Below the pieces are notes generated by a model. The model saw nothing but the letters and a program-made list of their open reading frames with translations, did not search any database and was not told the origin of the DNA. The translations under genes and the position numbers were made by a program. From Planctomycetota bacterium (GTDB lineage Bacteria; Planctomycetota; Planctomycetia; Gemmatales; Gemmataceae), in NCBI GenBank assembly GCA_021809185.1, contig JAKBAI010000002.1, positions 1 to 64,000 on the forward strand: a stretch of 64,000 bases of DNA, given 5' to 3'. Below, in pieces: positions 9,121 through 18,400 of this stretch. Every line of letters begins with the position of its first letter. Position 1 is the stretch's first letter.

Positions 9121-12100
9121 TTATGACCGATTCGCCGAAGACCAAATATCGGCCAGCGGCGGACTATCCATGGTACTCGGATCACGCACTTTAGCACGCT
9201 GCGAACTCCCAGATGGGCTTAATGAAACATCGAGCATGGTTCGCCGAAAACTCGATAAATGCCTGATGCGATACTGTTGCCGCCACGCTAAAAAGTAGCG
9301 TAATCCTAAAATAAACATTATGACGATATAGCCCGGTATACAGGCCATGATTATTTGATAACTAATCCGTGGATAAGATAGCCAAATCATGAACCACGTT
9401 ACAGCGATACAAGCTAGCACATAGCGCTGAGGAAGGTATTTTTTTCCTAGTCGGAAAAGGAAAAGCAAAATCAGGATACTGCTCCAACTAATGATCCAAC
9501 CTAGCCGAGATACCATGAGCCAGTGCACCGGAGCGATTTCTGCTTGTTGGAAACTTACCGATCGATCCATTAGATCCCAAGATCGTTCCATCATGTTGAG
9601 GGCTGAGCGTGCGCTAGGTTCAATTCCACTCAAAAACCAATTTTCCAATTCGGTACTACTATTGCTAGCGATATGGCGAGGGAGGCCGCGGTCAAAGCCC
9701 CAACTATCGTCCAAAACGATATCTCTTTGTAGACACAAGTCTTCCCAGGTTGCGGGGAACTGCCCTTGCCAGCGAACCGTGCCCATATTCCCCCCATTCA
9801 GAAAAATGGGGGGAACCCATCGAATTTTGGGCCCGAGGGTGCTTAACTGGTAACGCCATTCGATCATTAACGGTTCATTGTTGATTTGTTCTGGCAATGG
9901 TACTTTGGTCAAAAACTGTGCGGTATTTTGGTTCGGGAGTGCACTTAAATTGATCTTTTTGCCGTTGATCCAGGTTTCCAGATCGACCGTATTCTCTGGA
10001 AAGAGGATAGGCCAGTGAGAAGAATTCCAAGTGCGCAAAATTGTACGGATTCGATAGCGCTGTTGTACTTCGTTTTGCTGGACTTGAATAAAAGTCCGAA
10101 TGGGCCAGATCTGTTGCAGCGGAGTGTCGCTCTTTTCCCCTGCAATAGCGGTCGCTGCTGGATCCTCTGGGGGCACCGCTTCGGATTTTACCGATTCTTT
10201 GCCACTATCTATTGACGGATCAAACCGGAAACTCAAACCAGCGTTGCAGGTATCACTTTCCAAAACGAGAGCAGGAAGTTCGGGCTGATCGGCAACGATT
10301 TCTGGTGGTAGTGAACGCCAATCTTGGCCCAGGATCGGTTGTGGATTTGTACCACTATTGGGTAGATGGAACCAGATTCTCACTTTCATAGTTGATTGGC
10401 TTGTTTGTTCAGGCCAGAGCAAAGGAAGAGCGGTCGCCAGGGATTTGAGCGTTGCCAATTTGGGAGGCTTAGCCGTATATTCCAGTTGTAAGTCGAGCTG
10501 TTTCAGACCTTTTTCTTTTTGACTGATCAACCACTGGTGCCGATTCAGTGGTTCGATGGTAACGTTGTCGCTGGTGGTGGTGATGTTCACGGGCTGTGCC
10601 GATTGCAATTTTATCTGCCGTGGTAAAGCCAATGCCGATTGCAAATGGAGCGATTCTTGATAACGCAACGAATGGCCGAACCAGTGCAACGAAACAACCG
10701 TCCTGGCCTGGATGCGCGGCCGATTTGGATACCAGGAAAATTCGAGTTGTGCCGGGGTTTCGCGTTGCAAGCTCGTTACCCATTGATTGTCCTTTTTTGT
10801 TAGAGGATGGATCATTTGGCCGATTTTGTCTTTTTGCCAAATTTTTACCCCCCCTTGTAATTGATAATCGGATGGCAGCGAAACAGCAACCTCTGCCTCG
10901 CGTTCGTAGGTATTCAGAATCCGTGGTAATACCCACTTTTCTGTGCGCGTCATGCTGGTGTTTCCTGAATTGGCATCCTGCGTCGCTTCGAATAATCGTG
11001 CCGAATAGATCCCTTCCACCGTTAAAGTGAATAGGTTCTTTTGGGGTACCGATAACTGTACCTGAATTAAACGGCGCTGCGGATCGATATCGCGGATTTC
11101 ATTAATCGATTCGATCTGATCTAGTGGCAATATGGTCAGGTCACTCAATTCGCCTGAACGTGGAATTTCGAGGGTGAGCTGATCGATTTCTCGTCTTTGC
11201 GGTTGCAACCGGAATTCTGTTCTCAGTTTCCAGCCATTTTCACTCCAATCGAGTTGATATTTGCTACGGTTCTGGATCGTTCCTGGAACTGAAAAAATTT
11301 CAATTTCAAGAGGGGCGATCGGGATAGGATTTCCTTTTGCCAGATGCTGAAAGTGATATTGCATATCAAGGGGAGAAGTACTAGCGGTTTCCATTCGCCG
11401 GGTATCGCCATGAGGATGACCAACGATTCGAAAAATTGCAGGGTATTTAATGTGGATTATTCCTTCGCTTATGGGAATATCGAGTGCTAGGGCAGGCAGG
11501 ATAGCAATTGGTAGCCGGGCACGCGGATCATTGCGTTTATTCCCACCGGGATTATTTTGTGGCCGTTGCCGCCGATCGGTTACCAGGAGTTGCAGATTTT
11601 TGGGGACCGATTCTCGAAAGATAATCGACCAGACTCCCGGTTGATTCGCGGCTGGTCGAATAAGGGTTGGTAACTGATCAAAAGGGAGTTCAATCGGCTT
11701 ACTCGCAGTATCAGGGCTTGCAGGAGAATAGGAGCGGATATTGATCTCCGCACTGGCAGGTGCGGCAATTTTGAATGTTTTGCCTGGACCCCCCAGATGA
11801 ATTTTAGTTTCGCTTTGAATTTCGTTATCGCTAATGGTTACCGTTGTTTCCAAGCTCTGAGAGGTCAAGGCTTTGGGGGCATTCGTTTGCAAATTTTCCC
11901 ATTGCAAAGCAAACCAGCGAACGGCTCCTAGAGGCAGCCCTTCTGCCCGTTGCAACTGATCGCTGGTAACTGTCCGTTGATCCGGGAGGGTATCTCCATT
12001 ATTCGTGCCATTATTCGCATTATTTTTCGCGCTATTTTCTTTGCGGATTAGTGTAAATTGCCGGATACCATCAAACGGGCGGAAGTGTAGAAGAGTGATG

Positions 12101-12897
12101 GGCGACCCGCTTGATTGGAGTTCAAACCCGACTTCGTTCCCTTTCTCTCCCAAGCTATTAATTAAGCATTCGGTGTGAATTTGCAACCGGTGTTCTCCCG
12201 CTTGCTCGACCAGTACTTTTAGCCCGTCCTCCCCTGGAATGAGAAACGGCAATTGGCCATCTTCCCACTGAGCGTCAAAGGTCTGTGCCTTCTGAAGTCC
12301 TAAAAATAGGATCGTATTTGCCTCTGTCGTCCGGCAACGGTAGATGAGATGGAGATGCACCACGCGGGCTTTACCGCGCTCCTCGATCGTTCCTTCAATT
12401 TTACACTCGCTCGGCGGCCCCGCTTTTTCCGATTTGATTTTGCGTTTTAGATTGTCGATCTGGTCCAGTAATTGTTGATATTTTTCTAGGGTCAACCAGA
12501 TATGTTCCTTGGCTGATTCATTGCTTGACTTTTGACCTACCGATAGGCTGTCCCCGGTTCCAGATGATCCAGATGATTGCTTGACCGGAACTTTTTCTTT
12601 GTTCGAAGAGAGATCCAGATTATTGGCGTCAACCGGTTTTCTGGTTCCTTGCTGCGAATCTTTTATGGTTGTTTTATCTGATTTGGTATCTTCAACTTTG
12701 GGATTTTTTAGTTGCTTTTTGTTTTTGTTATCGCTCTTTTTATCGCTATTATTGTTAATAGGAAGGGGTTTTGATTTTGCTGTGGATTGGGCAAACAGAC
12801 CTCCAAATTTACTTTTCCCCGAAGTTGAAAGTAAAAGTGCGGATATAAGCAATAGCAATAGACAGCAGCGAACCTCTTTTTGCTTTGGATAAACCAT
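9121..12897 (-). CDS. large secreted/membrane-anchored beta-rich protein (1258 aa)
   Basis: The N-terminus has a clear signal peptide (about residues 10-36, CCLLLLLISALLL). A low-complexity K/N/S/D-rich linker to about residue 135 follows. A short helical segment (LEKYQQLLDQIDNLKRKI, about 140-157) precedes a beta-domain (about 165-270) with GEHRLQIHTECL. The rest is beta-rich up to two or three hydrophobic segments (about 1120-1205), and ends in a charged cytoplasmic-like tail. This is the same plan as each half of the neighbouring giant reading frame, so the three units look paralogous by architecture. A CAGGA motif precedes the start. The function is unknown; export and anchoring are supported by the sequence. 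Confidence 0.85.
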   Translation of the reverse strand: MVYPKQKEVRCCLLLLLISALLLSTSGKSKFGGLFAQSTAKSKPLPINNNSDKKSDNKNKKQLKNPKVEDTKSDKTTIKDSQQGTRKPVDANNLDLSSNKEKVPVKQSSGSSGTGDSLSVGQKSSNESAKEHIWLTLEKYQQLLDQIDNLKRKIKSEKAGPPSECKIEGTIEERGKARVVHLHLIYRCRTTEANTILFLGLQKAQTFDAQWEDGQLPFLIPGEDGLKVLVEQAGEHRLQIHTECLINSLGEKGNEVGFELQSSGSPITLLHFRPFDGIRQFTLIRKENSAKNNANNGTNNGDTLPDQRTVTSDQLQRAEGLPLGAVRWFALQWENLQTNAPKALTSQSLETTVTISDNEIQSETKIHLGGPGKTFKIAAPASAEINIRSYSPASPDTASKPIELPFDQLPTLIRPAANQPGVWSIIFRESVPKNLQLLVTDRRQRPQNNPGGNKRNDPRARLPIAILPALALDIPISEGIIHIKYPAIFRIVGHPHGDTRRMETASTSPLDMQYHFQHLAKGNPIPIAPLEIEIFSVPGTIQNRSKYQLDWSENGWKLRTEFRLQPQRREIDQLTLEIPRSGELSDLTILPLDQIESINEIRDIDPQRRLIQVQLSVPQKNLFTLTVEGIYSARLFEATQDANSGNTSMTRTEKWVLPRILNTYEREAEVAVSLPSDYQLQGGVKIWQKDKIGQMIHPLTKKDNQWVTSLQRETPAQLEFSWYPNRPRIQARTVVSLHWFGHSLRYQESLHLQSALALPRQIKLQSAQPVNITTTSDNVTIEPLNRHQWLISQKEKGLKQLDLQLEYTAKPPKLATLKSLATALPLLWPEQTSQSTMKVRIWFHLPNSGTNPQPILGQDWRSLPPEIVADQPELPALVLESDTCNAGLSFRFDPSIDSGKESVKSEAVPPEDPAATAIAGEKSDTPLQQIWPIRTFIQVQQNEVQQRYRIRTILRTWNSSHWPILFPENTVDLETWINGKKINLSALPNQNTAQFLTKVPLPEQINNEPLMIEWRYQLSTLGPKIRWVPPIFLNGGNMGTVRWQGQFPATWEDLCLQRDIVLDDSWGFDRGLPRHIASNSSTELENWFLSGIEPSARSALNMMERSWDLMDRSVSFQQAEIAPVHWLMVSRLGWIISWSSILILLFLFRLGKKYLPQRYVLACIAVTWFMIWLSYPRISYQIIMACIPGYIVIMFILGLRYFLAWRQQYRIRHLSSFRRTMLDVSLSPSGSSQRAKVRDPSTMDSPPLADIWSSANRS

Positions 12898-13330
12898 CTG
12901 TTGGTCCTGGGTGTAGCCGGTTTTAGGAGAGATTCCTTTGAAGATTCCCTTTGGGGCTAACTAAACCTTTTGAGCTAACTAAACCTTTGAAAGCTAATAA
13001 ATTTTCCCAAGTTTCTTTATTTATTTTAGCAACAATCACCAAAAAGAACCCATTTTACAAACTGACTTTTCCGAATATTCTGGAAAAAATGCCATTTGTT
13101 CGTCGCGTAGCGATCATACCATTCAATTGAATTGTCGATTGGAAAATCAAAATATTGAATTTACAGAGATGATTGCAAAGTATTTATCAAATATTTAAAT
13201 CGAAACGCGATTTTGGGGCGAATTTTACGGTCTTAAAATATCGCCAACAACTGGTCAATCCCATAAATGGTATAGGGATTAACCAGTTGATAATGTTCGT
13301 TGAATGGAACTAGCAGATTGGAACAGAAAC
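12898..13330. other. intergenic region with an 18-bp tandem repeat
   Basis: No credible gene. Two copies of an 18-bp unit beginning GCTAACTAAACCTTT lie at 12956-12991, with a partial third copy (GCTAATAAA) just after. The rest is AT-rich and probably contains the promoter for the minus-strand giant genes; no clear -35/-10 pair could be assigned. Confidence 0.6.
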
Positions 13331-14320
13331 TTATTTGCCAAAAAACCTTCGGAAGATAGAGGAATTATCTTTATTCGCTTCAGAGGAAATTTGTGGGGAA
13401 GAAGGGTTGATGGCACTATCGCTATTCGGATTGTTTTGTGCTGGGTCTTTGAGGTTCGATTTACTCAAATTACCGGCGATAATATCTTGGTGTTTTCGCT
13501 GGTATTTCAGGAACTGATCGCGCGACCCAATATCGTTGCGATTCATCATTTCTAATTCATGTTGAATTTCGCTACTGAGCCGTTTCAATTCGGTTTCCTG
13601 GCGGGCCAGAGTGGCACGTTCTCGAGCCATCGATATTTCCATATCCCTCATCTGTTTTTCCAGAGCTTCTTCATCTTCTCGGAATTGCTGGCGATCATTA
13701 TCTAATGCTCGGCGCTGTTTATTGAGAATAGATGATTCTTTTTCCAATTCATCAGCCCAGCGCGCTAATTCATCCGCATTTTTTAAGATTGGTCGTTTAT
13801 CCAGTTCGTCTTGTAACGATTGCACTTGAGTCTGAAGTTGATTGATTAATTCATCTCGTTCGCTAATCAACTCTTCTAATCGCTGTTGCCGTTCCAGATG
13901 GGACAATTCCTGAGCTTGAGCCTCTTCCAGAATTTGATGTACTTCTTGCAGAGTATTGCGGAGGTTTTCATTTTCCTGGCGCAGAGCATGGATCTCTTCT
14001 GCTGGTCCATATTTTTTGGCAGGAACAGGTCGAGGGGCTACACGTGGTATGGGAATATGAAGATTGGTTTCAGGCATCGGGGTTTTTTGGGAGATTGAAT
14101 GCTCTTCTATCGGTATCAAATTTTCTTCTTCGGAAGGATTCATCTCCAAGTTGAACGAATTCAAATCTTCTTCTGAAGCAGGAACTGCATCAATGGCTAG
14201 ATTCGAATTCGGAGCATTGCGGAATCCCGAACTATTACTTCCTGGTGCTGTAAGCAGGCGTCCACGTAAATTATTGGTTGTTATTCGCGGGCGACCATTT
14301 GTAGACGATGAATTACTCAT
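13331..14320 (-). CDS. coiled-coil protein with C-terminal FRRFFGK tail
   Basis: 329 residues. The first 100 are low-complexity and polar (S, N, P, E). About residues 105-270 form a long heptad-rich coiled coil (ALRQENENLRNTLQEV, LIKERDEL-like repeats, ARWADELEKESSIL, ARERATLARQETELKRL). A disordered N/S/P-rich stretch follows and the protein ends in the basic-aromatic FRRFFGK. There is no signal peptide or membrane segment, so it is probably cytoplasmic. AAAGG stands 9 nt before the ATG. It lies upstream of the giant envelope genes on the same strand, 433 bp away. The short basic-aromatic tail might dock to membrane or a partner; this is inference. The family was not recognised. Confidence 0.85.
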   Translation of the reverse strand: MSNSSSTNGRPRITTNNLRGRLLTAPGSNSSGFRNAPNSNLAIDAVPASEEDLNSFNLEMNPSEEENLIPIEEHSISQKTPMPETNLHIPIPRVAPRPVPAKKYGPAEEIHALRQENENLRNTLQEVHQILEEAQAQELSHLERQQRLEELISERDELINQLQTQVQSLQDELDKRPILKNADELARWADELEKESSILNKQRRALDNDRQQFREDEEALEKQMRDMEISMARERATLARQETELKRLSSEIQHELEMMNRNDIGSRDQFLKYQRKHQDIIAGNLSKSNLKDPAQNNPNSDSAINPSSPQISSEANKDNSSIFRRFFGK

Positions 14321-15431
14321 TATTGATGACCTTTACATTAACGATGTTTAGGCGATTGCTGCCATGTTAGTACCTAATCTTAGAATCTTCGTTCCGAAGT
14401 AGATTCCTTTGGAGAGGATTCCAGTTCGAGCCACTTATCCCTTGGATTGACCTGATTTTTACTTATTTGCCGATTATTAAATGATCAGCTTTGTAAGATT
14501 TTGATTATAATTGATAACGCACTCTTAAATTATTGTAACAATATCTCCAAATCAAATTATCCTTTCTCCGATTCGATTCTAAACGGCAGGCGAATTCTCT
14601 TATATTGTAGTTTTAATTCTTTTATGGAATTATAGGCTCTCTTTTTAAAGGCGTCAAAATAATCCGCAAGCGTAAATATTGTGGATTCTTTCGATTAACC
14701 TTAATTCATCGATAAGACAAGTCAAATCAAAATCTCCGACTTGGTAAAATAATTGTTCTTTTCAATTGTCAGAAATCGATTTTTACAAACAAATGGAATT
14801 TTTACTAACATCTATTGACCTGAGGTGTAGGTAATATGAAAGCATAGAAACGATGAATATGCAAGGATCATCTGAATCGACAATACGGTTAAGAATCCCT
14901 CTAAGGCATCGATCATGCAAGAAATTCCAAAAAATACTGGAATTCACAAATAAAAATTGGTTAAAATGTACTAATGGGATCTGGAAAGATAATTTGGGAA
15001 GTTTTGGTAATCTCTGTAGTTCTGTTTATGAATTTTTTTGGAATATGAATGAACCTAGATAAATGATTCCATAAGAATGATTCCATTAACAGAATATCTT
15101 TCAGACTTTATCGTGTGGTGAGCTTTCCCTATAATTATAAAATGAATCCAGAAGAAAGATCCAATTTATCCCTGATTGGGAATGAATACTTTAGATATGT
15201 CCATGAAAGTCAATCAAATTGAAATCATTGGGATAATTTAAGTAAATGATGAGTATTTTCACCATGCACCATGAATGATTGTATAACTACTCGAATCCGA
15301 TTACTCGCATGAGATAATAGGACGAGACAAATGGGAAAGTCGAATCAACAATAACATTGATAGCAAAAACAGACTAAAATACCAATCTTTTAAGGATTAA
15401 GTTAATTTATAGTAACAGGAGCAATCCAATC
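14321..15431. other. 1.1-kb intergenic region between divergent genes
   Basis: AT-rich DNA with no convincing coding region. It separates the divergent coiled-coil gene and VWA gene and so should hold both promoters. A near-direct repeat AATGATTCCAT occurs twice around 15062-15085. An AGGAG motif about 10 nt before ATG 15432 is the ribosome binding site for the VWA gene. No RNA gene was recognised. Confidence 0.5.
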
Positions 15432-18400
15432 ATGAATGTGATTTACAGGCTAAAGATTATCACTGCAATAACCTTGGTAGCAGCGATTATAACGGGAGCA
15501 TGGCTATGGGCCTTGGATTCCAAAGACAACAAAGGGATACCTAAGCTTTCTAAAGTAGATACAATTTTTGAGTCGAAAATTCAGAATGACGTTAATGCAG
15601 GTAAATTTACCAATTTATCTGTAGTTAGTTATCAAGGACCGGATCAGAGCCGATATGTTGCCTGGCAGGTCCAACCGAAATTAGATCCGGTTCCGGCAAG
15701 ACCAAGAGATGTGGCCATTTTGGTTGATACTTCAGCAAGCCAATCGGGGCGACCGTTTCAGCTCGCGAAGAGTATTACACGAGAATTTGTGCGTGAAGCA
15801 GCACAAACAGCGCCAGGGGATCGAGTTAACATCTGGACCGTGAATATTCCACAGGCATCTCAATCGTTGACTAAAGGATTTGTCAATGTCCAGGATAAAA
15901 GTTTGTCTAAATCCTTAGATGCATTAGATGAAGAATATCCATCGGGTGCCGTCGATCTGAAAACTACTTTAGAAAAAGTGGCACAAGAATTTTCTGGCAA
16001 AAATAGCCGGCAGCAAGTTATTCTGTATTTAGGCGATGGAGAAAGTGCATACCATGCTCTAACCGAAAAAGATCGATATACCCTATCTGATAAGCTATTA
16101 GGCTCCAAAATTTCATTTTTCGCGGTGCCATTGGGTTTGAATATTCACTCTAAAAATATTCACTCTTTGGTAAGTTCAACTGGGGGAGCGGTGGTACGGT
16201 TTTTTGGGGACGAGGTTCGCAAAGATAGCGAATTGTCGGTCCAGCCATTTATTGCGCGAATCAATAAAACGATGAGTGTTCCTGTTTTGCTACCAACCGA
16301 TTTCAAATTCCAGATAGAAGTAGAAGGATTTTTCCCAACCAAGTTACCCCCATTGCGAGCCGATTCGCCAACCTTGGTACTCGCGCGTTTGAAAGATTCA
16401 TTTCCTAAAGAAATTACGGCAACTCTGACAGGAAAGATTCTCGACAAAGAAGTGAAATTGAATCTGTCAGAAAAAGTACCTGCCTCTTCTGCCGATCATT
16501 TTTTCCTAGCGAATATGTTTCGGCAGTGGCAAAAATCTCCGTATCCCGATGCCCCAGCGTTGTTGCGATCCGATCGTACGTTAGCACTTTCCTTCGAGCA
16601 GAGTCGAATCGCAACCGAAGAACTGCGTATTCAAGGGGAATGGGCACTCAATTCTGGTCGCAACGATATTGCTAAAGAGATGTTCATGGCGGTGAAGCAG
16701 ATCGATCCAATGGATCGCGAAGCAGTGGCCGGTTTGAACTTGCTCGATAAGATCAATCGCGGCGAATTAAGCAGAGAACAACTCAATGCCATTCAAGGGA
16801 TCGAGAAAACGATCAAAAATGGTTCCAAAACCGCTTTGCAAGATATTGATAAGAAGAATGAAGTCCCCAAAACAGCACCACCGAAAGGGGGAAGCAATCT
16901 TCCTCCTAAGGGGAATTCCGGTGCGGGTACAGGGAACTTATTGGCCCAAGAACAGGCTCGCCGAGCGGTGATCGAGCAACAAATGAATCTGATGGTCGAA
17001 GAAACACTTCGACGTGCTCGCTCGCTATTTGCCAATAAAGATCCCGATGGTGCTAAACAAATTATTATGCAGCAACGCGACTCTGTAGCAGCCAATCCTG
17101 ATCTGAGCGACAAAGTTCGCAAAATATTGGATGTTAAGATGGAAGCCCTTCTTTCCGAAATCGGTAAACGGGCAGCAGATATTAAACAACAATTGGCTAA
17201 TGAACGAGAAAGCGTTGCTAGAGCCAAGGAAAAATTACTGAAAATCGAAGAGAAAAGTGCTCGCGAAGAACAGATCCGAGATCGTATTCGAGCTTTCTCT
17301 ACACTGATGAATCAGGCACGGTTTGAAGATGCTTATCGCGAAGCCCTTGTCTTGCAACAAGAATCGGTAAATAAAGGGGAACCGATTCCGATCGAAGCAC
17401 AAGCTGCGTATCAGATCGGGCAGGCAGCAAATAATTACCGCGAAGCACGCGAATTAGTGCGTATCCGTGAAGACCGATTCTTGCTAACGATGATGCAGGT
17501 AGAACGATCCCATATCCCTTATCCGGATGAACCGCCTGTGCACTTCCCACCTGCCAAAGTTTGGCGTGAAATGGTCAACTTGCGAAAAAAATATGCCACT
17601 ACCGATTTTCAAGGCGATCTGCCTGAAGCTCAAGAACGCCGTATGAATAATTTACGGCAAGCTCTTAATCGACCTATCGTTTTGGAAAAAGAAATTTCTG
17701 GTTCCCTGAAAGAAATCGTCGATATTCTGGAAGAGGTTTCCACTCCGCCTGAAGCGAAGAAGGATTCTAGTTTGGCAGTGAAAATTTTGATAAATTCAGC
17801 GAAATTGCAAGCAGCAAAAGGGGATGCTACCGCTAAGATTGAAGATGAACAAGTAAGATTACCAAAATTAACAGGGGCTTCCTTGTCAACGGCCTTGCGG
17901 CTTTTAACTGAACAGTTGAATGCTACCTATATTGTTCGCCGAGATTTTATTGAAATCACCTCAGCGGAAGCGGCCTTACGTGAAAAAGTGATTGGGGTAT
18001 ATCCAGTAGAAGACCTGGTTGTTCCTATTCCAAACTCGGTTAACCAGATGGCATTACGACAGAGCGTTTCGATTCTTGGTCAAACCTTCTCTCTTGGGGG
18101 CGGTTTTACAGGTCAACCGATTGCTGGAGCCTTTGGTGGCTTCGGTGGCTTCGGGTTCGGGGCCGCGGGTTTCGGTGCTGGTATCCGTGGTCAGGCAGGT
18201 ATTCAAGGGGGGCAGCAAAACGTTGGTGCTCTCTTCCAGGGTCAAAACGTGAACCTCGGAGCTGGTGGAGGGATCACCGGTTTCGGTGGGGGTAATCTCG
18301 GTCAGTTTGGTAACCTGGGGGGCCAATTTGGGTTCCAAGGGGGAAATCAAAGTACGATTCTTGTTTCTTTGATTCAACAGCTGATTGCACCGGGAGAATG

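Noticed and set aside
14853-15062. 69-codon plus-strand ORF upstream of the VWA gene
   Set aside because: No ribosome site, odd composition, and it lies in AT-rich non-coding DNA.
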